Shown: positions 13,223 to 24,100 of the stretch, in pieces
How positions within the stretch are numbered: position 1 is the stretch's first letter
Layout of the letters: every line of letters starts with the position of its first letter
Origin: Acanthornis magna
Taxonomy: Eukaryota > Chordata > Aves > Passeriformes > Acanthizidae
Direction of reading: 5' to 3'
Length of the DNA stretch: 64,000 nt
Assembly (NCBI GenBank): GCA_036785705.1
Contig: JAWUZG010000004.1
Coordinates: 10,839,501-10,903,500 of the forward strand
Position numbers and translations under genes: made by a program
Notes under the pieces: model-generated
Databases searched by the model: none
Told to the model about the DNA's origin: nothing
What the model saw: only the letters and a program-made list of their open reading frames with translations

Positions 13223-14692
13223 ATGTGTAGTTATTTTGGTTATCATTTCCTTTACTTGATTATGTTACTTTATAAAGAATCCAAACATGTTCCCTTGCCC
13301 TCACCCCCCCCGAAAAAAATAAAAAATATAAAACCCCAAGATTTTAAAAGCTGTAAGAATTTAAAACCTTCATAGCCTCTGAAATGTTATATTTAAAATA
13401 TTTTTCCTAAACTTACTTCAGTAACAATCTTGTAAGCAAATAACAAATGTCTAGTTAGCTTATCCCTTGTTTTGTATATCAAGTGAGCATAAAAAGAAAT
13501 GAAAACACATTTAAGCCAAACAAAATCTCAACAAGAAACAACTCCAAACAATTACATATTTATTATAGCTGTACGAATATACCCTAGTGGCATTTATAGC
13601 AGAGATTCATTTTTAAAAGCAATTTACTTCTAAGGTTGGAAAATAAAATCATGGTACTAAAAAGAAAAATAAAATGCAAGGTATTGTAAAAAACAAAAGC
13701 TAAGAATGATACAGACACATTTATAATATTGTATCATGGATATTTCCAGCATTTTATATTGTCTCCAGGAGGATACTGCACTTTGAATTATTAAGCTTTT
13801 CAGAGCATAGGATCTGTCTTTCTGTAATTTGTACAGCATCTGGTTTAATAAGTCTGATCGTGAGTAAGACCAATAAATGTCACAAGGATAAATTACTGGT
13901 GGAATTTTAACTTCAGCACTGGTCCTGTAATATATTGTCCATGAGCTGATAATGAAGATTAAATTCCTTTTATTCTGCTTGAATGTGAAAAACCTGGAAC
14001 TTGATTCAGAGACATATTCTGAGCAATATTGAGCACGTGAAATTCTCACTGATCACAGAACTTCTGATAAAAATCAGAGGCACATCTCTATTCAACTCAA
14101 GTTAATGAAACTTTGGTCATTGAGTCCTGTGTTATCAGAATTTTTCCCATAATATAAACTGAAACAGTAGTTCAGTTTAAGAAAAAATAGTTCTAAATTG
14201 TATGGGAAATAGAGACTCATGTAATAGAACTCCTCATAACATGGTGCTCTACTGTTTTACTTTATTCAGCCTAATGATTTCCATTATCTCTTTAGCTGAT
14301 AGAATCCATTTCAAAAACCAATAACCTCTTGAAATCCACTGAGCCACAAATTAGTCATTAGAGAAAATTTTCAGAGATCATTACCTTTTCCATAGATTTT
14401 AGCTTTTCATTTCCTAAATACCCATGTCTAGTGTTGTTCATAAGAAGAGGAGGGTAAATTATTCAGTTCCAAAGAATGATTCTAGTATTATTCATGCTAT
14501 TCACTTGTTTATTATTTGCACTGCTGCAGTTTTATTAAAGGTCAACTCTGTATCACTCTTAACCTTGAATTTATGACCTCATATACTATTAGGTTTTAAT
14601 GAAAAAACAAATGCCATCAACACTTCATTGTGTGCCACTTTAATGACCTAGTATTTTCTATAGGAGGAATTTATTGGTTTTTTTTTTTAAAC
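13223..14692. other. AT-rich unique DNA; longest ORF of the window is spurious
   Basis: No repeat family is recognised. The longest open frame of the window (130 codons, 13657-14049, minus) lies here. Its translation is rich in Tyr, Ile, Ser and Phe with no motif, and no known protein comes to mind. An AT-rich 64 kb window is expected to yield a frame of this length by chance. Confidence 0.55.
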
Positions 14693-14693
14693 T

Positions 14694-14714
14694 ACACACA
14701 CACACACACACACA
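14694..14714. repeat. (CA)n microsatellite
   Basis: About ten uninterrupted AC units follow a T run and TAAACT. It explains the C-terminal Cys-Val repeat of a 99-codon minus-strand frame. Confidence 0.92.
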
Positions 14715-16237
14715 AATAGAGGCATAATTTCCAACACAGAAGGGAAAGTAAGATGTATGGTTCCATTCTTGCCTTGGTTTGGGCTGTTTATTGTTTTTCC
14801 TAAGTTATACCTAAAGAGTCCAGGTTTTTTTTGACTGGAAGGGTGGGCTGAGAGCAGTTGAGTTCTGGTTTGGCTCAGAAAATATTCAGTCCACAGTAGG
14901 AAATTAGTAGATGACAGAAATCTGAAATATTCCAGAGAAACCATTGTCAAAGCAACTTTAAAAGAGACAAATACAGCAGAATTCAAAAAGGCTTTAGGAG
15001 AATCCAGTCTTGTTACAATATATAAGCAAGATTAAACAAAATTCTTCTGCATGGATCTGAATACACTGAAATTACTTATAAAATTGTAAGAATCAGACTC
15101 ATAATTCACCATGTTTTCCATACTTGCATGACTAAATGTTTCTTCCCTCACTGAAATGAATGAAAAAGTTTTGCTAAATAAGTTACCAAAGTACATTCTT
15201 CCTAGAAGGAAAAGGTAACACCAACGACAGCTGTGCAATCACTTGGAATGATTTATGTGCCGTGACTACATCATTGTGTTGTTTACTGTATGCTTATACA
15301 GTCTAAATTGGCAATTAGTTTCTGAAAAAATGTATAGAGCAACAGGGAGTTGAATACTTGTAAGGCCGACTCTGCAAACTCTGTAAGGGTAGCACAGAGC
15401 TCTTTCATTTAAAACCTTGGTGTGGTCCTCCACTGAACATGAAAGGCTTTGGTCAGGATAGATATAATCCTTACTAGATGGTAAGATTGGAGCTGTGACA
15501 GTGCTTGACAGTCTTTTGAAGAGAAGTCAGATGGTTAAGGAGGAGAATTTTATTGCTTGTGAGGGAATTTGCCTAACATTCACCGCTGGAATGAGGACAT
15601 TACCCAAGAAATGTTAAATTATTTATATATACACATAGATGATTTTTCTCCTTTTGATCATTCTGTGTTTGCTCTCTTAATATTTGGCTTCAAGGAAACA
15701 ACTGTGTTCCTGCCTTTTCAAAGGAAAGACACAAATATTTTGAACCAATTGTATCTTGCAAGAAAATGGATGGTAGACTGGACATGTGGCCTATAACCTA
15801 TTGTATGACCAGAGCTATTGTTTATGTCTCTCTATCAGCATCATGGAGTTCTAGTTCAGGCCGTGGCTGAAAAGGATTAATTTAGAAAACTCAAGAAAAT
15901 ATCAGAACTACAGTCAATTCTGTCATCCCCATGGCAGTAACTCTTTTAAAATATTTATGCAGTATCTCAAGACTTATTTGTCAGATATAAAATATTAATT
16001 TTTAAGATATGGTGTCAAAACATGAGTTTTGACTTTGAGAAATATTCTGAATCTACATATCTCTTTGACTTGAACAGGTTCTCAGAGATCCTCATATCAA
16101 CCCTATGTCTCAGGATGGACACTTGAAACAAGAGGTGGTGTGTGAGAAATTTGGACTGGAGAATTATTAAAGGAATCCTGGCAGCATTTTTCCCACTTTT
16201 CCCTACTTTTAACAGACTGAAATCATAGAGGCAAGGG
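14715..16237. other. AT-rich unique noncoding DNA
   Basis: No recognisable repeat or exon. Short open frames (15032-15238 minus, 15569-15796 plus) show nothing that identifies them. Confidence 0.55.
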
Positions 16238-16330
16238 AATAATAATAGTAATAATGATAATAATAATAATAATAACAACAACAACAATAATAATAATAAC
16301 AATTATAATAACAATAATAATAACAATTAT
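16238..16330. repeat. Compound (AAT)n/(AAC)n microsatellite
   Basis: About 90 bp of AAT units are interspersed with AAC, AGT and GAT variants and with two AACAATTAT interruptions. On the minus strand it creates the run of leucines at the start of a 95-codon frame, which is an artefact. Confidence 0.95.
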
Positions 16331-17385
16331 GTAATGCAGAGGGGAATAGCTATCCATATTTTAAGACTGCTTAATTTCTTATCCACCATAGCTATGACTA
16401 GCAATCTTCTGAATAAAAGAGAAGTACCACAAGTATCTATTTATTTAATATAAACTGAAGCCCAGTTTATTTTTATACTTCCCTATCTGTTTCAAGTCAG
16501 TAAATAGAACCAAGTTTCATAGATTTCTCACCTCACCTACTGAGTCTTTTTCACTGAGATTATAAATGTGTGTGTATTTATCTTTGGAAATTTGCATGGA
16601 TCACATTTACATGTTAAGCTGTGTTCTACTGATAAGTCAACAGCCCTCCAGATTTTCTAAATTTTATCTAATCTGTCTCAGAAACTCAATCTCATAACCA
16701 TGAAAAAAAAAAATAAAAAGCAGAGGGGGAGTGAGAGAAAAGACAAGTTACTGACGTAGTGCACCTGGTGCTATATATCATCCAAACTATGTCTAACGCA
16801 TATGTTTTATTTTACAGTACTTCCTCTTTGCTTCTCTAGCAGTATTATCCTGGTATGTCTCTTAATTTCACAGGGAAAATGCATCTTTGCATGTTCACCA
16901 TTTATTAATGACCAGGAGTAGTGGAAAAGGTTGAAATGTTACAAATATGTTTAATGTGAATTAAAAACCACTAACCTTGCACAAAAACCTGTAGCAGCCA
17001 TTTCACCATGATATTGCCTCAGAACTACCGCTTTTCCTAGAGCTTTTTCAGCACTTAACATCAGGTAAAAATGTAATGAACTTTCAAGTCACTACCTTGG
17101 GAGACTCATCCTTGCCCTCTTTTCTTTAAAAGGACAGAGATGTGCAAATGTATATACAAGCCTGTACCCCAAGACACGGGGACAAATACTGTGCTCCATG
17201 AGATGGTAAAGTGTTAAAAATTGCATCCTTCCCATCCCCTGCTAAATCTGTCCTCCTTCAGCCCTGTCTCTTGATGCCTATAGTGAGCAAATCCTAGGTC
17301 ATGCGAGTTACCATCACACCAGTTAATATCTGTGTTCTGTTCTGATAGTGATGTACACAAAAGGACAGCTAAGGGAGTGTTGGAT
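16331..17385. other. AT-rich unique noncoding DNA
   Basis: No gene or repeat recognised apart from an A-rich stretch near 16704-16718. Base composition jumps sharply to GC-rich at 17386, where the solo LTR begins. Confidence 0.55.
17380..17385. repeat. Target-site duplication, left copy
   Basis: Hexamer TTGGAT directly before the LTR start TGAAGC. It is identical to the hexamer directly after the LTR end at 17939-17944. Confidence 0.8.
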
Positions 17386-17561
17386 TGAAGCGGGTCCGCC
17401 CCTTATGCTGCCTCCGCCTCCCAGGCTGGTGCTGGCTCCTCAGAGGGAGGAGCCCTGCCGTGGGAGGACCTTGGGGGTTTGAGTGCCTCAGACTGCCCCT
17501 GAAGGCGTGCCCAGGGCTCAGGATCCGCCCACCTTTCCTGATCCTTCCATTCCCTTAGTTA

Positions 17562-17672
17562 GGTAATTGGTTAGTTCAAACTGTACCCCTCCCTCCTATG
17601 TTATCATTGGTTTATGTATCTTATCCCCTCCTCTTGTGCCTTCCCTTATTGGTTACCCTTGTCCCCTCTTAA
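17562..17672 (+). promoter_or_regulatory. Triple inverted-CCAAT tandem array in U3
   Basis: Three ATTGGTT motifs occur at 17566, 17606 and 17648, i.e. 40 and 42 bp apart. Each is followed by a similar pyrimidine-rich stretch (ACCCCTCCC, ATCCCCTCC, GTCCCCTC). This is the layout of a retroviral U3 enhancer repeat. NF-Y binding is the usual reading of CCAAT boxes; whether it works here is inference. Confidence 0.6.
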
Positions 17673-17857
17673 GCGGCTGTCACGGGGGCAGGGATGGGAT
17701 TCCTTGCATCCTGTCCCGCCGGAGGGACGGCAGAGATTCCTTCTTCCTTGTCCCTGTGAGGGCAGGGAGGGGGTTCCTCCTTCCCTGTCCCTCCTGGGAT
17801 AGGATTCCCTTGTCCTTCCCTTCTCTCCCTCCCAAACACCTCGACCCTGATACTCTA

Positions 17858-17863
17858 AATAAA
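17858..17863 (+). promoter_or_regulatory. LTR polyadenylation signal
   Basis: AATAAA hexamer 75 bp before the LTR end, a normal distance for an R/U5 polyadenylation signal. It lies at the only place in the LTR where the sequence turns from GC-rich to AT-rich. Confidence 0.7.
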
Positions 17864-17938
17864 GGAGAGCAAAGGGAGGACAACCCCCTCCTGTGAACCC
17901 TTCGCCTCATCGTCCTCTTTATTTATTTGACTACAACA

Positions 17939-17944
17939 TTGGAT
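17939..17944. repeat. Target-site duplication, right copy
   Basis: Hexamer TTGGAT directly after the terminal CAACA of the LTR, matching 17380-17385 exactly. Confidence 0.8.
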
Positions 17945-19524
17945 AGATAAGGCTTATTCATGTGATAGTTGCCACTACACTCGATGTCACCAAACATTAG
18001 CTGGCTAAGCATTCACCAGCCATGAGCAACAAGAGTTCCGAGGTTGGTGAGTTGTGAATCTCTCAATATGAAGGAACAAAGATAGCTCTCAAAGGTAAAC
18101 AAACTTAATTCCAGAAATGCATAATTTTTTCCATTGGTCACTGTTGGGTGTTAGATTACATAACCATCTCCAATCCACTCAAGAGTTGAAATGAATCCCA
18201 CGTAAGTGTGAAGATTGCTGCTGTTGGGTGGCTGATATTTGAAGGAATGCATCAGGGAAAATGAAGCATAAGGGAAAAGCTGTGAAATTTGAATTAGCAA
18301 TATCTGTGTTGCTCTGGAAATTAATATTACTTATATAACCAGTTTCTTGCTGCTGTCTCCATGGTAAAAATAGGCTATGAATTCTTAATATATATTTTAG
18401 TAATTTTGTGTCCTTTAAGAAATATATTTAGAAACTAAATGTTTGATTTGAATTTATGAGAGAAGTTTGTTCTCACAAAACATTTTTTGGGAAGACTCTA
18501 CAATCGATGAAGAGTGAAGGATTCTGTCTCATCTTCTGTACAGACAAACATTAAAAACATGATGCCATGAAATGTTAATAGTGCTAATTTAGAGAAGTGA
18601 AACTACTAGAGCAACACAAATGCAACATTCTTGCTGTAGTTGGCTCATCAGAAAGGTGTGTTTATGTCATGAAACTGAGGATTTGCTTTGCATTCCTTGT
18701 GTTGCAATAACATGAGGGAATGCTGTACACTCTAAAGCCTGCAGAAGTAGTATTAAAATACTATGCGGGTACAGAGAACCCAGCATGAAACAGCTTCTTT
18801 TATACTATCTATTGGGAACAGCCATTGAAAAAACAAGAGCTTAGAATAAAATGCCATGTTTCAGTTTGAAGGGCACTAGCCTGTTTCCTATAAAGGACAG
18901 GCCAGAAATAAACTGACATTTATGCTGTGTTTATACAACTGAAAATTGGGAATGATTTAGAGAGTTAAGTTGTTTGATATATATCAATTTTTCTTTTCTT
19001 CTGTGATTAAAGTATAAAATAGTTTATGCCCTGGAAGAGACTTCCAGAACTACTTGAACTGAAAATTAAGTTCTCCTAACAAAGCACCATCCTTGTGATG
19101 TATAACTAAAAAAAAAATACATAATTTTTGTGTGTTTTATGAATACATTTCAATTAGCTAATGAAATTATTTTTTCCTACTTTCAGATATGAGCAAAAGC
19201 TGCTCACCATGCAGATAACAAAATCCAGATTAGCAAGGTAGAAAATACAGTCATGCAATGGCACTTTTAGTACTAACTGATGAAGGTTTAAAGACAAATC
19301 TCTCCATATATTGTGTAAGTCTTTTAGCTATTTTCAGCTTGCAGAGAGTTGTATTTGCTGGAGCATTTTACAAACAGAGGTGTTGCAGTGTGGCCATGGG
19401 AATCAAGGTGACTGTAACTGACATTTAACATCTTTGTGATTCAGTGTCTGTGTGTTAAATGCTTTATATACCACTAGTCAAGGTTTTTTAGAGGGAGAAG
19501 AATTAAAAGAAATAAATAGCTCTT
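17945..19524. other. AT-rich unique noncoding DNA
   Basis: Nothing recognisable as gene or repeat. Composition returns to the AT-rich background straight after the LTR target duplication. Confidence 0.55.
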
Positions 19525-19600
19525 TGTCCTGGTTTCAGCCAGAACACTTAATTTTGTGCAGTAGCTGGGAGGGGACATGACTAAGGCATTATTCTATGCC
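19525..19600 (+). mobile_element. Internally deleted LTR scrap, same family as 46301-46917
   Basis: The piece begins TGTCCTGGTTTCAGCC and continues through a TTAATTTT and TAGCTGG block, matching the 5' end of the LTR seen in reverse complement at 46.3-46.9 kb. It then passes to GGGAGGGGACATGAC and TTATTCTATGCC, which in the complete LTR lie further inside. An internal deletion of the sequence between them is the simplest reading. It is too short to have independent function. Confidence 0.6.
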
Positions 19601-20555
19601 AAAAATATACTAAAGAAATGAGTAAGTTATTCACAGTATTACCTTTAAAGACATTTAATAAAATCATAACTTGACATAAAATGTCAATGTGATATCACTT
19701 TCCTCTAGTACTTTTTGCAGGTGAGCTTTTTGAAATATACAGTTTAAGGTAAGTCTAAATTTTTGCACTTGATCTTGACTAATATGTTAGCACCATTTTC
19801 CTTTTTAAATATAGTTATATTCAAATTTATTTTTGAAGTAGTGTCTTCCTTCACAGTTGCATTAGGTCCTAAATCTTATTTTCATTTGAGTGACAGGAAA
19901 AACTCAGCCCATTGAAGCTACTTTGCTTGTTATCAGCTTCTATTCACAACATGGCAGACACATGATAATTAAATCAGTGACATTCTCTTTTTATTTTTGG
20001 TGTTGTACAGAAAATATGATAGGGTTTTTTTGGTTTAAAATTAATAAAGACCATACTCATTGCACAAAACCTTTATGTGAATACAAATCTTGTTTATAGT
20101 TTTAAAGTGATCTATTTAACACTACTGTATCTAAGTTTGCATAAAAATGAAATTCAACCATTTTTTTCAGCAATGGTACTGGACTGACACATAAATACAA
20201 AGTCATATTTAATATGGAACTTAAAATGTAAATCATGGAGTCAATACCTATCAGCAACTTAACATTTTGACTCAACTTTAGTTTTGCATAGTCATATAAT
20301 TATGTGAAGAAAATTTGGGGAAGACATAGCTGATAACTCTTAGAGAATTTTTAGTACTTTTTTTTCCCATATTGTTTACAGGCAGGTAACCCATTAAAAA
20401 TATTTGACTGGACTACTGATTATTGTTTGTTACCTTTTTGGTTATACAGGTCAAACATCAAATAAACTAATGGAACCTTCTTGACTGAATTTACATAGCA
20501 TATTGTCTATTGCCCTTAACAAGATTTTAAGAGCAGCACACTGCTCCCTGATTAG
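19601..20555. other. AT-rich unique noncoding DNA
   Basis: No repeat family or exon recognised. A 69-codon frame at 19890-20099 (plus) has no motif I recognise. Confidence 0.5.
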
Positions 20556-20604
20556 TTCTTCATGATCCAATGCACTACAGATCCAATTCTTCATGATCCA
20601 ATGC
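20556..20604. repeat. 31-bp tandem duplication
   Basis: The 18-mer TTCTTCATGATCCAATGC occurs at 20556-20573 and again at 20587-20604 with no mismatch, giving a period of 31 bp. It lies about 220 bp upstream of the solo LTR at 20829. Confidence 0.85.
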
Positions 20605-20824
20605 CCGGTTGCACAGGGCCTTTCAAAGGACGTCATGGCATGAAAAGTTAAGTTGAATCCAAAGTATCAACAATGTACATGAGTCAGAGGGGAATTGCAC
20701 CCAGGCTTCTGCTGGGTCCTCAGTAGTTACCACTTGCCCTCCTCTTGCAATCTTCTTCTAGTGTACACATAACCAAAATCAAATGAGACATGCATGTCTC
20801 TTATCCTCTTTCTCAGGGTAGCCT

Positions 20825-20828
20825 GAAG
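20825..20828. repeat. Putative 4-bp target-site duplication, left
   Basis: GAAG directly before the TGTAACTGG start of the LTR, repeated at 21114-21117 directly after the terminal CCAGACA. Four bases can match by chance, so this counts only together with the LTR signals. Confidence 0.55.
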
Positions 20829-20926
20829 TGTAACTGGCCATGCACAAAGCTAATGGATCACAAAAGGCCAGCGAGGGCCTTACTGTTCTGAGCCTGCCCT
20901 TGGGGGCCAGTGTACTGTCAGATGTG

Positions 20927-20974
20927 ATTGGTTACGTGACTGTCCTTGGAGCTGTCATGGAGACAGATATATAA
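20927..20974 (+). promoter_or_regulatory. LTR core promoter: CCAAT and TATA boxes
   Basis: ATTGG (inverted CCAAT) at 20927-20931 is followed by TATATAA at 20968-20974, a spacing of about 40 bp. Initiation would be expected about 25-30 bp downstream, near 21000. This is inferred from RNA polymerase II promoter layout; there is no expression evidence. Confidence 0.55.
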
Positions 20975-21080
20975 GGAGCAAAGCAGAGAACAGTTTTTTG
21001 CAGCTGCTTTGGAAAAGAATAATTTACAGCGAGTTGAAAACACAACCATTGAGACTGGGAACAGGCTGCTACTGTGGAGA

Positions 21081-21086
21081 AATAAA
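21081..21086 (+). promoter_or_regulatory. LTR polyadenylation signal
   Basis: AATAAA about 80 bp after the expected start site and 27 bp before the LTR edge, consistent with an R-region polyadenylation signal. Confidence 0.55.
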
Positions 21087-21113
21087 CCTCTCAGAAAAAC
21101 CATCTTCCAGACA

Positions 21114-21117
21114 GAAG
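21114..21117. repeat. Putative 4-bp target-site duplication, right
   Basis: GAAG directly after the terminal CCAGACA, matching 20825-20828. Confidence 0.55.
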
Positions 21118-24100
21118 AAACATTAATAAAATTCTGCCATAAAATGAAACCAGTTTCTGGGAATATGAGGTTCACCTTAGGAATGGAATTGAATATCTGC
21201 ATTGCAATTTTCTGAACATGGCCAAGTTGACCTTGGCAAGCAGTGAGTTATCTAATGGAGGGAGGATGCCAATACTGGATTAAAACTGAACAGCATGGGT
21301 GTTTAACAGTTGTTTTAGTTGGAAACTAATGATCATCATCTAGTAATTCAGCAAGAAACCTTCCAGGTAAAATTCCATCTGTCTCCAGAAATGGCTTTGT
21401 TTACAGATTTGCTTCATGGGTTACGTTGCTTTGAATGATTATCTTTGCAGTGCCTAATGTAAGTCCTGCATCAGCAAAGCAGACCTTTACTAGCAGAGTT
21501 TGTAATGTCTAGATGCTACTATAGTACACTCCAAGGGTTACTCTATGTTTGAAGGGTGTTATTTTATGTCCTGGAGCATTGATAAACCTAAGCAACCAAT
21601 GGTATCCATAGTAACAAACCCCCAGAAACAGTAGATTGAAATACTATTCCCAGACATGCTAAACTCCTGAAGCTGGGTCTTTGTTTCTGCCCTACCTCTT
21701 CTGTATCACAAAAAACCCACAGCATTCTCTAAATTAAGAATCTACTTTCAGATTAAAATTTCCACTTAAGCAATCACATTGCACTATACTGTTAATAATG
21801 AAAGCATATGTAAATTTGCAAAATATCTGGCTTCACTGTCCTGTTTATCTTCATGTAATAATTAGGTAATGAATCAATGTCCACTTCTCTCAGGTGAATC
21901 TAAGAATGTAGTGTTGTGAAGATGAAGTTAGATTAAATTTTTACTCAAAGGTTAGTGAGAAACTTTTTTGTATGGTCAAAGAAAACTGCTCATATTCTAT
22001 TTTTAAATTATACTTTGATTTTTTAAAAAAATTAATTGTATGTTGTTTCTCTAAAATCCATTATATATGGAGAAAATGTCTTGAAGAAATGAGTTCCACT
22101 GAATTCCAGTTATGTATTAAAAAGAAGTATTTGAGATAATACTGATTTTTTTGTCTTGTTACCAAAGTAAAACCTACTAGTTAATGCCTGATTTGGTAAT
22201 TTGAGAAGAATGCAAGAAATTGCTATCTTAAAGGTGTGCTAGTTATGTTGATGTATTTATCATAACTATCTCTTACTTTAGAATTCATCTGATATTAAAT
22301 TCATTTTTAAAAGTCTTTATTTTTAAAAAGAAAAACAATGTAAAATGCTACTTTTGCTTCTTTTCTGCAAGGCTATTGGGGAAATCTTTTTTAGAAAATA
22401 GCCCTGGATTTTAATTTGTCAGTTTGGAAGACAAAATTTTATTCACTGACTAGAAGTAAGGAATCCTTTATTTCCTGCTCAGCAGATGAAAGAAGATCTG
22501 AAAGGTTCAGTGTTCAGTGTAAAGTCAATATGGATCGGTGTTTTGATAGAAGGATGCTTTGGAAAAGCCAAATACTTAACTTGAACCCTTAAGAAATGTA
22601 TAGCCTTCTCTGTTGTTTGCAACAATCTTAGATACTATTTATAAAGTGTTGTTTTTTAATGGAACAGTATGTATTAAAAAAACCACAAAAAACCCAGCTA
22701 ACCCCCAAATTGTTTTACCTATGTACATTTGCATTAATAGCTTCTGTTCCACTTTTGTCCATACAACAAAATCCTGGATTTTCTCCAGCAATTTTAATTT
22801 TATGTTGACTACTCTAGATATTTTTTCAATTTTTCTCCTACAGCCTTTAGATTAGGAAGGTTAATTAGGTGAGGAAGATGTGCATCTCAGCCTTGTGCTG
22901 AAAACACTCAAGATGCAACCAGTATGTGAAAAAAAGTCCCAAGGCCCTTCAATTCCATGTTCACCTGCACAGAGTAGCCTGGGTTGCCTATCTGTAGCCT
23001 TCAAAAACTTATCCTTGAATAGAAACTGGTAGAGTAACTTCCAGGTTTTGTTATTAACATATAGAAACAGAGACTTCACTTGTAACAATGTGCATTTCTA
23101 TTTCCTCCTTGCTGATTTTTTCCCCATTCAGCTCTGTAAAGAATTGGCCTTTACCCTACTTTGAGGAAAAGGTGTGAGGACAAAAGAAATAATTGTATAA
23201 GACACCTTGATTAGTAGCACAGTTAACAAGCATAGATCCCAATTCATAAATATGCGGAAAATATATCAAAGCTAAAGTATGAGATACATTTTTTTCAAAG
23301 CTGTATTGGAATCCTGGAAAATGGAAGATAATTTTGTTAGGGCTATCTTACTAATTTTGATCTCATTTTGAATTTGCAGCTCTTCTGCATTCACTCACAG
23401 ACCTTTATATTTGGAGTTTAGATCATTAATTTATTGCTACAATATATTTGAAAATACTTTTGTTTGCAAGAAGATTTCATAAGTAAATACTGGTGTAATA
23501 TTTTTTGAAATGTGATTTAGGGTTTATATCCTAACCAGATTGATAAAGGACAAAATCCATAAAGGGGCTTAGAAAGAATTTCTGAGTGTTAGCCCCTTTG
23601 ATACCCATAACACCCTAAATGGTTCGACTCCTTCAAGTTTTCACTAGAAAATTCTTTAAATGTCCTGGGCAGGACTAACTCCTACAACCCTGTGCTCTGA
23701 AGGACCTGATCTGAAGAGGACAGATATGCCATTTATAAAGAATATTTGTTTTGCCATCAAAATACCAACAGACTTGCTGGATTTACTAGTATTTAAAAAA
23801 GATTATTTACTGTGATTATTATGAGTATCATGTTTTTGTTGTTGTGGATTTCATTATTTGAGATTTCATACCTAACTTTAGTTATTATTTTTTAAAAAGA
23901 TGTCTTCCGTCTCTTTACTTACTTCAGACACTACATGGAAAAACATAGAAGTCATCCTAATGTTGTTTACTCTCATTCGTGGTTACCTTTCTGTAGTGGT
24001 GCCGATGTGCATATAGCTCACTGTTAATTCAGATACAATTCACAGAGTGGAGACATATCTACCCATATCTGTCACAGACTTTGCAGACTTCTTTCAAAGT

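Larger units (their letters stand above)
17386..17938 (+). mobile_element. Solo LTR (553 bp) with 6-bp target-site duplication
   Basis: A GC-rich block starts TGAAGCGGG, ends CTACAACA, and is bounded by identical hexamers TTGGAT at 17380-17385 and 17939-17944. TG...CA ends plus a 6-bp duplication are what class II (ERVK/alpha-beta type) retroviral integration leaves, so this is an LTR left after recombination removed the internal genes. The putative U3 has three inverted CCAAT boxes (ATTGG at 17566, 17606 and 17648) inside a ~41-bp degenerate tandem repeat. A second pyrimidine-rich tandem array with a 31-39 bp period fills about 17697-17825. A polyadenylation signal AATAAA lies at 17858-17863, 75 bp before the end. 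No canonical TATA box is evident; CTTAAG near 17670 is the closest. Open frames inside (up to 109 codons) follow the GC-rich repeats and are not genes. I do not recognise the named subfamily. Confidence 0.85.
20829..21113 (+). mobile_element. Compact solo LTR (285 bp) with intact core signals
   Basis: The segment starts TGTAACTGG and ends CCAGACA, giving a short imperfect inverted repeat (TGT-CTGG / CCAG-ACA). It is bounded by GAAG on both sides, a 4-bp duplication as expected for class I (gamma-type) integration. Inside, in the correct order and spacing, are an inverted CCAAT box (ATTGG at 20927), a TATA box (TATATAA at 20968-20974), and AATAAA at 21081-21086 about 110 bp downstream. The short remainder to the 3' edge would be U5. 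No internal retroviral genes flank it. I do not recognise the family by name; the identification rests on architecture. An alternative is a non-viral TATA promoter, but the TG...CA ends, duplication and polyadenylation signal favour an LTR. The 89-94 codon frames on both strands across it are incidental. Confidence 0.68.

Noticed and set aside
13657..14049. 130-codon ORF, the longest in the window, on the minus strand
   Set aside because: Composition follows AT-rich background (Ile, Tyr, Ser, Phe, Leu), no motif or familiar protein, and its length is within chance for both strands of 64 kb.
17567..17910. Frames of 62-109 codons on both strands
   Set aside because: They fall inside the solo LTR and reflect its pyrimidine-rich tandem arrays.
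23600..23640. GGTTCGA word as in a tRNA T-loop
   Set aside because: No acceptor, D or anticodon stem can be built around it.
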